A DNA stretch of 64,000 nucleotides, from contig JAQQWL010000012.1 in NCBI GenBank assembly GCA_038363925.1, positions 62,001 through 126,000 on the forward strand, given 5' to 3'. This DNA is from Apiospora phragmitis (taxonomy: Eukaryota; Ascomycota; Sordariomycetes; Amphisphaeriales; Apiosporaceae). Positions 1 through 10,104 of this stretch are shown here, in pieces (the stretch's first letter is position 1; the number at the start of each line of letters is the position of its first letter). The translations under genes were made by a program, and so were the position numbers. The notes beneath the pieces were generated by a model. It saw nothing but the letters and a program-made list of their open reading frames with translations, was not told where the DNA came from and searched no databases.

Positions 1-147
1 TGACGCAGCGCCAAGCCCAATAAAAGCCTACTTCTTCAAGTAAGGTACCCGGCAGCTTCGAGTGGTCCGCTTAGCTAAGTGCAATCTGGAGTATTGGCTC
101 CAGAATAACCACGACCTACGCTTTAATGTTCAGGTCTTGCATTCATT

Positions 148-920
148 TCATAATACTGCATTATGTTGCCCTGGATGTTTCCCCAAGATGTCGTTCCTTA
201 GAATTTCATTCAGTTCACCCCCTCCCCGGCTGATTGCAATTCCGCAGGGCAAAGTTAGCCGCTCGGCGCCAGCTCCTCCAGCTCGCCCGCGTCTCGCGCG
301 GGCCGACCATGTATTTGATGCGCTATCACAAAGGGGTCGCACACGCCGCTGCCAACGGCAGCGCTCTTGTTGACGATGCCCCCCCCCCCAGAAGTCGATG
401 CCCAGCTGCTCCTGCTTCTCGACGAAGGGCTGGACGAGCTGCATGTAGGCCGAAGACGGGTCCGCGTACACCATGCCCTAGTACCCGATGTCCTTGTACA
501 GCCAGATGGACCAGCGGATGCCCGTCTCGACGTAGATAGCGACCTTTTCGCGTACGTAGTAGGGCAAGCCTCTTGTCGTTAACGATCTCTGCCCTCGGCA
601 GCGCCAGTCCTGGTTCTGGTCGCCCAGGGCCAGCGCCACGTAGTGTTGTGCCGAGCACAGATCTCGACGCAGCGGTGGACGAGGACGACGCCCTCCGGTT
701 TGGTCATCGCGTCGGGCTGCAGGGGATCGATGAAGTGACGGTAGTTTTTCAGCGATTGGTAGAATGGAATCAAATGGGTTATATCTTGTGGGCCCGCTTT
801 GATGGCTGCAGCGTCGATGTAGCGCATTTCCGCCCGGGTCTGGTAGATCTCCAGCATCAGGTCGTCCACGCGCTGCAGTCGCCTCTTCGTATCCGAAGAC
901 AGGGCTTCCATTTTTGACAC
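148..920 (-). pseudogene. GH5-family hydrolase relic with an unrelated-looking N-terminus
   Basis: Read right to left, the piece starting at 920 opens with an acidic/helical segment and then runs into NYRHFIDP, followed by a LVHRCVEICARHN stretch and QNQDW in another frame. Near 530-400 the frame reads IRWSIWLYKDIGY, a TAG stop (480-478), then GMVYADPSSAYMQL and FVEKQEQLGIDFWG. These blocks fit the NYRHFED, PGxQNQDWH and WLYKDIGxQGMVY regions of fungal glycoside hydrolase family 5 proteins, but the catalytic centre between them is missing. Frame changes, an internal deletion and the TAG (Gln expected) make this a relic. The first 55 residues do not resemble GH5 and look like another fungal family of unknown function. 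A run of 11 C lies at 379-389. The GH5 assignment is from remembered family motifs. Confidence 0.55.
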
Positions 921-1304
921 CCGAGTCTCGCGATGTCGCTGGTTAAAACACAGGACGCTGGTAAGAACACAGGAGAGTGTTTTGTTTGGTGCAGGCCAAC
1001 ATCAAGTTTCAATGTATGCCGTAGGTACACCGCGAAGCCAAAACATAATTCCCCCCACTCGCGCTCCTGGCTCCCAGGAAAAGGCGTGTCGCGACTAGCT
1101 AGGCAGTACGTACTCTTGGCATTGAGACCCCACCTAAATTTACCGACAGCTCCGAGGATCCTCGACAGCAGACCGCATTCGCAAGCATACCTAGGTACTC
1201 TTTTGTCGATGGAGAGGGCTGCCGCAGTTCATGTTGCAGCATTGGCATGGCGGCTTGAACGTGTCAAACTGGATTTCGGAAATTTATTAGGGCTCAATGC
1301 CATT
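921..1304. other. Intergenic, no gene seen
   Basis: Between the GH5-like relic and the transporter relic I see no supported coding region, RNA gene or repeat. The open frames here are short and resemble nothing I recognise. Confidence 0.5.
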
Positions 1305-1910
1305 TCAGTGAATACAGTAACCCCCCTCAAATGCCGTCATACCCAAGCTGTCATCACATGACTCCCTTTTTCCCAGGAGGAACACACGGTCGATTTCATC
1401 AAATGTGCGGCCTTGAGCTCCAGCACATAGACCCAACTCCGCGCTACCGAGACCCGCGAAGATGAAGCCAACCTTGCCCGTGAGGTTGCCCTCGTCCCGG
1501 ATTGACCATGCTGCGTGGCCGTCGCGAGCGCCACGATCGGCGACCGGAGCCCCGTGCTGCTGGTCTCGCCCAGGCGCCCGCCCCCTTCGCCGAACACCCT
1601 GATGACGGCGTTGGAAAGAGAGCTGGCCGATGGCGATGCCAAGGTTGACGCCGAGGGTGGCGATCCCCCATAGCACGACGAGGCGAGATTTCGGACGTGA
1701 CCATCTTAGGCCAGGGTTCAGGTAGAACCCCGAACCGAGCCCCAGGATGAGCTTGGAAACGATAAAGGTCGCGCTGGCTGACGAGGACATCTCGCCCAGG
1801 ATCTCGCCCGTGGCAAGGTCCAGGCTCACGCATAGCGAGTGCTTCCTGTTGATCCGGCCCGCGAGCCAGGAGCAAACAAAGCAGCCGAACAGCCGCCCGA
1901 CGCTGCTCAC
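1305..1910 (-). pseudogene. MFS sugar transporter relic
   Basis: The minus strand preserves an ordered set of sugar-porter features. A membrane segment leads into WLAGRINRKHSL (the loop 2-3 G-x-x-x-D-R-x-G-R-R/K region), followed by KLILGLGSGF and RLVVLWGIATLGVNLGIAIGQL. In the C-terminal part comes GKVGFIFAGLGSAELGL followed by GRTFDEIDRVFLLG, the hallmark PETKGRTxEEID end of fungal sugar transporters with PETK already lost. Only about 200 residues of an expected 500-550 remain, the two halves lie in shifting frames, and most of the central transmembrane helices are missing. It is therefore a truncated, frameshifted copy. It lies beside two other relics, which suggests this edge of the window is a decaying accessory region. 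Confidence 0.6.
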
Positions 1911-2039
1911 GGTGGTGAAGACGATCTGCCTGTCGGCCGGCAGAACGGCGGCTTGGCCCCTGATTGTACAGCCTAAGTCCCGCCGGAAAGACCCTACCGA
2001 CAGTGCGGCGCCGTTGATCTGGGCGTCAAACCCTTATCA

Positions 2040-3712
2040 GTGGAGGTGCCCAGACCACTCCATACAGAGCCCCGAAGCAGTTACATCGACATCCGTCTCT
2101 ATCCCTTCCGTGCGGAGCGTACTCCCGAGCGTCTCGAGCAGATCCTCGAATGGACCCCCACCTCAGAGATTTCCGGGTTATCTCGATCCGAGACGAACTC
2201 GCCTGTCGATATTTGCCTTTCTTCCCCGAGCAGTGGCACATCGATCGGGTCACTAGTAGGGTTAGCTGAGCTGGAGCAACCAGGACTCAACGAGCTACCG
2301 GACCGGTTCTTCATGCATGTCCACTGCAAGAATCCGATCCTCGATGAGACGGAGACTCGAAGGCTCGTCAGGGTGGCGTTTATTAAGGGCTGGGACTGGT
2401 CGCTCGCCTCCTGCCTCACCCCTGCTGGTACGCGCCCTGAGTTGCATCTCTACCCCCTTGGGCCCCAGCCACGACGTGGCACCCGGCACCTGGGCCAACC
2501 GTGACGCGGAGGTCTTCTTCTCCTCGGCGCAGAAGCGAATGGGCCCCGCTGCTTCTGCAGCCGTCCATTGTCGGGACCCAGTGCCTGTTCCTTTCCGGGG
2601 TTTACCTCATGTCCGTGTTCAGGCCAGACCAGGCTTGGCGCTACTTCTCCCAGACCCTGGCGGCTTGCCAAGGCGGCTTGCCAAGGCTTCCCCTTCCTGC
2701 TGACTAAGAGCGCCCAGAAAGCGCAAGATTTTATCACCAGCCTTAGCGCCGCCGAGGTCTCGGCCGACGACATGCTGGAGCAGGCCGTGTACTGGTCGGC
2801 CTGGAAGTCGGAGCGGGAGGTTCGGCAAGAGCTCTCTCCGACGGACTTCCCCACTGGCTCCTGCACTCCGTACCCTACCTTCTTTCCGACGCCACCGCCC
2901 TCACGGGTCGGCACGCCGGACGGGTTTACCGATCCAGTCGATCTTCGTGCGCGCGGCTCTTGGCTGTTCTACCTCGCCGAGATCTCTTTGTGGGGACTGA
3001 ATAGCTGGCTCGGCAGAGAGTAGAGGACGCTGCACGCACAGTATGTTATCATTCCCTCCTCTTTGTGTGATACTATCAACGCCGCTACTACTGCCTTCAG
3101 CTGCAACACTAAACATTTCTTACAGGTCTTGGCCGGCATGATACCCGAATACGGGCGCCAAGCACGGCAATGGGCGGACAGCCTGCCCAAGGAGTCGTCG
3201 ATCGGCCGGGAAACTAGTAGCACCCGAATGGAAGACCGCGAGGAGCACATCTGCCGGGCCCTACTGAGGGGTCACCTCTATGATCTATGGAAGCTGATCT
3301 ACTGGCCCTTTATGATGGCCGCCATCCAACTTCTCGCTAGGGGCTCCCCCAACACGAGCACTCCCCTTTTGTCCGGGATATTGGCCGTCGCGGACTGAAG
3401 ACACACGCCCGCCGGCTTCACACCAACCAACCGGTGTTTCTGCACAGGCATCATGGTACATGCTTCATGATGCGGTGTTGTACCCGCAGCACGCTGGTCC
3501 TGGGCATGGCGGCGAGACACGGAGCCTTGATGTTGTTGGAGTGGCTGGAAGCCGCCACCATGACAACAGGGATGCTGAGCTACTGGTCTGTTGAAGTCCC
3601 CTGCGCTGAAATGTGTTTGTAGAGAGCCAAGAGAAACTGTAGTTCAGACCTGCAGTGGACCTTGGCGGAGGCGTATGCCGATACCTTGCACCTCTGTAAG
3701 AACTCAAACTAA
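2040..3712 (+). pseudogene. Relic of a Zn2Cys6 regulator (regulatory domain only)
   Basis: Across three plus-strand frames one can follow a typical fungal transcription-factor regulatory region: PDRFFMHVHCKNPILDETE, then RRLVRVAF, later a LLLQPSIVGTQCLFLSGVYL block, QAWRYFSQ, ADDMLEQAVYWSAWKSERE, GSWLFYLAEISL, GMIPEYGRQARQWADSLP, GHLYDLWKLIYWPFM and, near the end, LAEAYADTLHLCKNSN before a TAA at 3710. The order and wording match the ligand/middle-homology region of Zn(II)2Cys6 proteins. No Cys6 DNA-binding cluster is found upstream, and the frame changes at least three times. One of these changes coincides with a 13-bp tandem duplication at 2661-2686. An intron probably interrupts the copy around 3020-3125. 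It is almost certainly non-functional. Confidence 0.6.
2661..2686 (+). repeat. 13-bp tandem duplication inside regulator relic
   Basis: The unit CGGCTTGCCAAGG occurs twice in succession (2661-2673 and 2674-2686). With one copy the frame would read LAACQGFPFL, as expected for this family. The second copy shifts the frame, so the duplication is a direct inactivating lesion. Confidence 0.8.
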
Positions 3713-3734
3713 AAGACGAGTGATCAACCCTACA

Positions 3735-5566
3735 TCACATTCCCCATCCCTGCTTTCTCACATAACAAGCCGGCATGTGCGCGGTCAAGCCGAAATACGC
3801 CTCGTACTGCATCTGTTGCTCCGATTCCACCTGGCGGAACTCGTAGCTGCGTATCAGCGTCGCGCAGATCTTGGACAACTCGATCCGGCCCAGGTTCTGG
3901 CCAGGGCAGGACCCGTACCCCAGACTGAACGGGATGAAGTGCTTCTCGAGCCGAGCCACGTCCTCTCCGAACCAGCGGTCTGGGTTGAATTCTCTTGCGT
4001 CCTCGCCCCTGTTGAACAGGTTACTTAGGTTCCGGCTAGTCTCGGTGCCTACTGGAAGCAACACTAATGCTGAAAAGGCGGAGAGCTGAAACTCACCAAA
4101 TCTCCTTCGAAAGATGTATGACCCAAGGGTGAACAGAGAGGGTCGTGCCCTCCGGAAACGTCTGCTCTCCAATCGTGATGCCACCTTTGGGGGCCACGCG
4201 CGGGAATCCCACTATTGACACGAATCAGTAGTGCGAAACTCTTCGACAAGCAACGAATAATACGTACTCGTCACCGGCCCAAACAAGCGCAGCGACTCTT
4301 TGATACAAGCCTGCAAGAACCGCAACCCCTGGGCATCCGCGTACGAGATGACGCGGTCCTCGAGTCCCGCAGCCGCAATCTCCGCCTGCACACGCGCCCG
4401 GAACTCCGGGTGCCGCAGGAGGTAGTACAGGAACGCCTGGATGGTGGCGGCCACGGTGTCGGTCGCGGCCGAGATGGCGTTGAACGCCGCCGAGTCGATC
4501 TCGTGGCGCTGCATGCGGCCTGGATTCTCGCGGAGCATGCGGAACCAGTGCGCCGACACATCGTAGCGGCCGTCCGGGTTCTTCTGGCGGTCTTCGAGCG
4601 CTTTCTTGGCCGTGCTGAGGGTATGGCCCCAAGGGACGCTGTCGCCAACGGCTCATCGTTAGTATGCAGAAGACAACGTACCTTGACTGGTCGGGTCATA
4701 GGGGAGGAGGCAGCAGCAAAATGCAATGACTTACATGCCGAGCCAGGTAACAACCGGGTTCGCCAAGAGCAGGACGTGCACCCAGCGGAAGAACCCCATA
4801 ACCGACACGTATGCGATCTGGACCTCGGCGTTCGCCAGGGAGCCGGCGATGTCGGCACCCTTCTTCAGGAATCCGAAGGGACGGGAAAAGAGGACATCCC
4901 CCACGATGTCGTTGGTGGCGAACCGTAAGTAGTCGCCCAGCTTGATCGGATCTCCGCTCTCGACGAAGCGGTCCAACCAGTCTCAGGAGCATAGCGATAT
5001 TGGCGTCGATAGCCTGCTCGGCTTGCAGTAGGTTGCTCATGGTGTAACCGGGAGCGATATGCCTCGTGAGCTCCATTTTGGCCTTGGGGTTGGTCTCGGC
5101 GAATGTGTTGAAGAACCTCCCATCCTGCATTAACTCATCAGTATCTGGATAGGATCGAGGTAGCCTCCAGTCGGGATGGAGTGTGAGGAGACCTACGGGA
5201 AAGGTAGCGATCTTATACCACTCCGCCTTGTGGAGCGTAGCCAGCAGTATCTTTCTCAGGCCATCTGGATGGCCGACGCTGACTTCGTTGGGGGCGATGC
5301 GGACGAAATGACCTAAGTCAACACTGAGTCAACTAAGTAGTTTTGAGTAAGACGGGTTGAGCGTCTATACCATATCGATCATGAGCGGCCACAATGTCCA
5401 AGTTGATTTTCCCCTTGAGCAGCCGCCGCACATACCAGTAGCGCGTGGCGGCGGCGAGACCCGGGCCCGGTATGTGACGGAGAGGGGAGAGAAGGAGTCG
5501 GAACATCACCACGAAGGTGCAGAGAGCGAGGAGGCCCGCGAGGACCGTCGCAATCACTGCAGCCAT
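3735..5566 (-). CDS. Cytochrome P450 monooxygenase (six exons, one frameshift)
   Basis: Model: exons 5566-5371, 5312-5197, 5124-4735, 4638-4268, 4211-4097, 4008-3735. All borders are GT-AG and phases agree, giving about 486 residues. An N-terminal membrane anchor (ALLALCTFVVMFRLLL region) is followed by a proline hinge (RHIPGPGLAAATRYWY). The I-helix region is AAFNAISAATDTVAATIQAFL-like, the ExxR motif is KESLRLF, then NPDRWF and the haem loop FSLGYGSCPGQNLGRIEL. The Cys ligand is present, but the usual Arg two residues before it is Gly. The architecture resembles pisatin-demethylase-like fungal P450s, ER-bound enzymes that oxidise small hydrophobic metabolites; the substrate is unknown. One extra base around 4980-4985 breaks exon 3 between NIAMLL and WLDRFVESGD. 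It could be a consensus error or an early pseudogene. Confidence 0.82.
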
Positions 5567-6192
5567 GTTACATATGCAGTGAAACGGTGCAAGATGCCAA
5601 CACCGGCTGTGATGTTTGATAACACAACATTGTCATAATGGCGAAGAAGCAGTTGGTTTTATTGACGTCTTGTACCCCGACACCTGGCGGACGATACATG
5701 GCCTTCTTATACGAAACGGACAGGTACGATCGACATCGCGCCAATCAGCGAGCTGACACAGCATGTCAGATACACCAATCGTGAACTTTACAGTGGGCTC
5801 AAGTGGGTAAACCTTTTCCAGATTACCAATGGCACCAAACACGAACTTGTTCGGCCATGCACGATGAATGCTGCTGCTGATAAGTCTTCTGGGCCGTTTG
5901 CGGGCCTGGGTGGACTTGGGAATGTCAAACTTTCCGGATCCCGTCTACGCAGCGCCGTAGAAGTGCCAGTGAACTTTGGAATAACAATCGAAATCAACGT
6001 TCAAGAACTTTGCAACAGTTCAGTTTTTCAACGGCTATTCCAGCGTTGATTCCATGGTAAGTACACATTAAAGGCTTTGGCGGGCGTTTATTCCAGTACA
6101 TATTGTGTTCGCTCGAGGTTATTTAGCAGGAGTAATTAATAAACAGGAAGCCACTAATGCTACCTTCAGCGCTATTCCACGCGTACTCGCCG
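5567..6192. other. Intergenic between P450 and MYND gene
   Basis: This contains the 5' region of the leftward P450 and the 3' region of the MYND-finger gene. Short open frames here show no recognisable family. No RNA gene or repeat was seen. Confidence 0.5.
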
Positions 6193-7872
6193 CTAAATGT
6201 CCTCATCATCCTCATCATCCGCATCATCCACATCGTCCTCATCATCTACCTCAACACCCGGACTTAGGCCCAGGGTAAACCAGGAGTCGAGTAGCTGATG
6301 GTCGAGGCAACGTTGCATCCAAATCTTCTTCAACTGGGAATCGTCGTGCTTGTTCTCCTCGTAATCGGCATCGGCATCATTCAGCCATGCCGGCTTCAAA
6401 TGGTCGGCCTGTTCCTTGGTGACTGTCACCTGAAGCGCCCAGTCAGGCGTCCAGTACATACGCAGCTTCTTGGCCGTCAGTATCTCGATAAGACCGGCCG
6501 CCAATGTCTGCCTGGCTGTTTCCACCAACTCGGCGCTGGCGTCATCGTAGTTGCGGCTGCGGAGGCGAAGAAACCCTGCAACAGAGCCTTTTAAGTCCGG
6601 GTGTTGACTCTTGACGGTGTAGATGATGGCACCAAGCATTTTACCGATTTGGCTCCTCCCAATTTTACTTACCTCCGCTAACCAGGAATTGGTTGCCTCC
6701 CATTCGGCTTCTCGCTTCTTCTGCCAATCAGAGAGATACCCTCGGTAATAGGCTTTGACACCCCCGTATACTCGCTGAGCCTCCCAGATACCCCAAGGGC
6801 CAACTGGCTCTTTCCAGCCAAATTTGGCGCCCGTGAGGTCGACAACCACGTCCTCGCCGGAATGGAGCGTCACTCGTAGCGCAAAGTGGGGATTGGACAT
6901 ACAGCTTGTCATAGACCCCGATTGCAACACAACAATCGGTCGATGTGCGTTGCGGGTATATATCTCAACTTCCTCGACCCACCTGCAGATTGGGTCTAAA
7001 AAGAAATTGAGGATGCACGCGAAAGTGCCGAACACCTCGGTGTCCAGTTGCATGGCCTGGACCGTCTCAAAGTCTTCGTCCGCTGGCGTTAATAACTTGC
7101 GAGGAAACCGGCGAATCATCTGGCGACCCTTGGAGGCGTTCTCCCGATGGTTGCCAATCGTGGTGTACAGGACGCCGTCCCGACTCGTGACCTGCTCAAT
7201 GCAGTCGCTGTAGTGCAAGTCCTTGAACATGAGGAAGAGGCTGCGAAGCAGAATGGCTGCACGCCCAATGACCCTGCGCGAATCGCATGGTGCTTTATGC
7301 TGCTGCCGGTGAGCAGCCTGACATTCCTTGCTGCAATAAACTGTCTTGAAGATGAAGTGATCCGAGTCAAGCGCTAGCCGGCAGCCAGTGCAAGCACGTC
7401 CGCCACTGGCACCACAAGCGGCATACGCTTGCGAGTTCGCCAGCTGGGAGTGAAGGAAAGCCAAGGAAGAACTGTCGTGGCTAGCATCTGTAGTTGGTGA
7501 GCAGAGAAGACCCGGGTCCTTGCGGCCTTGGCCTATCCACTTGTAATACTGCAACTGCTTGGACTTGGCCGAGCCATCGTCGGGTATCTCCGTCTTGCTG
7601 AGGCTGAGTTCCAGGATCTTCTGGCGAAAGAGCAGCAGGTTGAAGCTTCGCCCATCCCCAAGAGCGTATTGTATCGATTGCTTGATGAATTCATGGTCCG
7701 CATCGACAGGATCAGCCGAGGCGAAGTCAGCCACAGCTTGAGGTAGGCCTGCAAACTGGTCGGCGTCACGCTTCTCATATGTCTTGCTGTCGGTGTTCTG
7801 GATTTGGCGACGAAGTTTCTCAGCGGATTCGGGGTCGGGGAAAGTCTGAAACAACTTCTCTACAGCGTCCAT
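6193..7872 (-). CDS. MYND-type zinc-finger protein
   Basis: A single uninterrupted frame of about 559 residues starts at the ATG at 7872 (MDAVEKLFQTFPDP). That start is preferred over an upstream in-frame ATG at 7971 because the extra leader is a low-quality hydrophobic stretch. Around residues 160-205 lies a zinc-finger-like module: CGASGGRACTGC, a longer than usual linker, then YCSKECQAAHRQQHKAPC. The second half (CSKEC, H, H, C) is classical MYND. In the first half the position of the first ligand is Tyr (AYAACG). The remainder is a large alpha/beta region of unknown function, and the C-terminus is a very acidic Asp/Glu tail (about 20 residues). MYND fingers usually mediate protein-protein contacts. 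The gene appears intact; its specific role is unknown. Confidence 0.8.
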   Translation of the reverse strand: MDAVEKLFQTFPDPESAEKLRRQIQNTDSKTYEKRDADQFAGLPQAVADFASADPVDADHEFIKQSIQYALGDGRSFNLLLFRQKILELSLSKTEIPDDGSAKSKQLQYYKWIGQGRKDPGLLCSPTTDASHDSSSLAFLHSQLANSQAYAACGASGGRACTGCRLALDSDHFIFKTVYCSKECQAAHRQQHKAPCDSRRVIGRAAILLRSLFLMFKDLHYSDCIEQVTSRDGVLYTTIGNHRENASKGRQMIRRFPRKLLTPADEDFETVQAMQLDTEVFGTFACILNFFLDPICRWVEEVEIYTRNAHRPIVVLQSGSMTSCMSNPHFALRVTLHSGEDVVVDLTGAKFGWKEPVGPWGIWEAQRVYGGVKAYYRGYLSDWQKKREAEWEATNSWLAEVSKIGRSQIGKMLGAIIYTVKSQHPDLKGSVAGFLRLRSRNYDDASAELVETARQTLAAGLIEILTAKKLRMYWTPDWALQVTVTKEQADHLKPAWLNDADADYEENKHDDSQLKKIWMQRCLDHQLLDSWFTLGLSPGVEVDDEDDVDDADDEDDEDI

Positions 7873-8392
7873 GGTGCAAGATGATAAAGTAGAGAAGCAA
7901 AGAAAAAGTGTTTTGTTAAAGTATAAAAGGGATTGCTGACGATGCGGTGGGAAAGAAGATGCAGAGATCAAGATGGTTGGCTGAGAGAAACTGGTGTAGA
8001 GCTGCCAGAGATGCGCGGTTGCAAAGATGATAGGGAAGGGGAATTTTCACCGTATCCTCGCCTTCCCGTCACTTGGACCAAGACTGACATTATAGGTGAC
8101 GTAATTTGAGAAGAAGCCAACCTTTAAATGCGCCTGCCTGAATTTGAAGATGATGATATGCACCTTGCTCCTTCCCAATACACTTATCTAGAATGGATTC
8201 GAGAGCCAGGAACCTGAGTTTTCTTCAACGGGCAAGACATAATTGGGAAGGTACGTCTAGCCCAATAGATTTGTATGTACCTACCCACATGCAATTACAT
8301 GGAACACAGTACCGTACCCGTAACCTACTTCAGTTGCCTCCATTTCATCTGACTGTGCCAACTTATGGCGTGTACTCATCCAGTGACGAACC
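7873..8392. other. Intergenic, MYND promoter side
   Basis: This is the region upstream of the leftward MYND gene and downstream of the leftward SDR gene. Nothing else is recognisable. Confidence 0.5.
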
Positions 8393-9202
8393 TCACTGCT
8401 TCGGCCAATTCTTGTTGAAAGTAATGGCGCTCCCATTCACCCCTGCCGCAATGCGCGCATCCGCCAGGAACACGCAGTACCTCGCCACGTCCGCCGTATC
8501 GGCCACGCTCTCGCCGTCCGCCGTCGCCGCCGACGACCGCGCGTACGCCGCTTGGTTGAACCCGCCCAGCACCGCGAGCCCCTCGCCGATGTTGGTCTGC
8601 ATGGCCCCGATCATGAGCGCCACCGCGTAGATGCCCGCGTCCCCGTAGAAGCCCGCCGTGCTCTTGACCAGGGCCGCGACGCCGTGCTTCGAGACCGTGT
8701 AGGCGGCGCCCGACTGCGTGCCCATCGTCGACGCGTTGCTGCCGATCTGGATGACCAGGCCCCGGAACTTGTTGTCGGACGATGTCTTGGTCGGCGGTGG
8801 CTGCGCTTGGAAGGCGCGCACGGCGGCTTTCATGCACAGGAACGAGCCCGTCAGGTTGACGCCGAGCACCCGGTCCCAGTTGGCCTTGGACAGGTCGCCG
8901 ACGGGGTCGAAGCCGTCCATCATGCCCGCGTTGTTGACGAGGATGTCGAGGCGGCCGAACCGCGCGACCGTCTCGGCGACTAGATGGTCCACGGCCTCTT
9001 CCGAGGTGATGTCCGTCGTCAGCGCCAGGAAGCGGCCCGTCCCTTCGAACTGCGCGCGCGTCTCGGCCAAGCGCGCCTCGTGGATGTCGCAGATGGCCAC
9101 GTTGGCGCCCGCGTCGAGGTACGCCGCCGCGATGGCCTTGCCCAGGCCGCCGGCGGCGCCGGTCACGAGGACGGTGGTGTTTTGCAGGGACTGTGAGGCC
9201 AT
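8393..9202 (-). CDS. Classical short-chain dehydrogenase/reductase
   Basis: A complete single-exon frame of 269 residues starts MASQSLQNTTVLVTG. The Rossmann glycine motif TGAAGGLG sits near residue 14, followed by the acidic residue of CDIHEARL (an Asp at the end of beta-2, usually favouring NAD(H)). DITSEE, the NNAG motif and GVNLTGSF come next, then Ser in IQIGSNAS and the catalytic YTVSK (Tyr-x-x-x-Lys). All active-site residues of the classical SDR family (Asn, Ser, Tyr, Lys) can be seen. The family interconverts hydroxyl and keto groups on small metabolites, sugars or polyketides; the substrate cannot be predicted. The gene is isolated, GC-rich and looks functional. Confidence 0.9.
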   Translation of the reverse strand: MASQSLQNTTVLVTGAAGGLGKAIAAAYLDAGANVAICDIHEARLAETRAQFEGTGRFLALTTDITSEEAVDHLVAETVARFGRLDILVNNAGMMDGFDPVGDLSKANWDRVLGVNLTGSFLCMKAAVRAFQAQPPPTKTSSDNKFRGLVIQIGSNASTMGTQSGAAYTVSKHGVAALVKSTAGFYGDAGIYAVALMIGAMQTNIGEGLAVLGGFNQAAYARSSAATADGESVADTADVARYCVFLADARIAAGVNGSAITFNKNWPKQ

Positions 9203-10104
9203 GGTTTGATGATGATTTGCCTAGATTATGGTATCTACGGGACAGTGGAGGACGCAAATGGTTTGAGGATGTGTTGGGGTTCGGGGAGAGGTCAGCTTTG
9301 TGAAACTCTTATCCCGGGATGGCCGAAGGTTCTTTCTAAGGCAGGATGTCGTAAGCACCGGGGATTGGGGGCGTCTTACCTTTCCCATGTCTCCGAAACG
9401 GCGTGTTAACGTCAGCCCGTTACCCGAAAGAGGCAGGTCTTACTCTGTGCCTTATCTTTTTGGATTCAGCTCAAAGAATGCAGTGTATGTCTGTCGCACG
9501 CAAAAGTGCAACTCCACCATATGCGTGCACTACAGTTGTACATACACTCCGTGCATCAATGCCAATACCTTAGGTAATTGTCATTGTTCTGATTCGGCAA
9601 CGAATTTTGTAGTACGACTACTGCCATGTGGCTGCGGTTGACTTCATAGCATGCAGTGGGCTTGACCGTTTCGATATCGGTTCCCACTTAAAGCGCCAGG
9701 GCCCCAGTCAGTCCAATTAGGGGAAGTAGCCAGGTTGGGGTAAGGAACGGCTTTAATTAGCCAATAACTAGCTTCTTCTTACTTGCGCTTCCACACCACC
9801 AAAATATGGGACAAGCAGAGGATGAGTTATTGATTCTTACCAAAGCTTAATCAATGAATGTTTCGGTCCTCCCGGCGTCATCCCGGTTTGACACCATTAC
9901 ATGCAGCTGTGCCGAGGCGGGATAAATGTAAGACCGACCGTAAGCAGCACGCATCCCTCCCAAAGCAGTGTGGGCGGGTAATCACAGTCAGCGGGCAGTG
10001 ATCCTACGGGTTTTCGGGGGTGTTTTAACCTCCCCCTCCGCCCGAAAGCATTTCCCTTTGGTGTCATCGCTCTCCATACCGACTACTTACTTAAATAAGC
10101 AATC
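9203..10104. other. Divergent intergenic region between two SDR genes
   Basis: About 0.9 kb separates the leftward SDR (start 9202) from the rightward SDR-like gene (start 10105), so it must contain both promoters. I see no gene, RNA or clear repeat in it. Confidence 0.5.

Noticed and set aside
4215..4928. 237-codon plus-strand open frame
   Set aside because: Antisense shadow of the P450 exons; Arg/Glu-rich, no motif.
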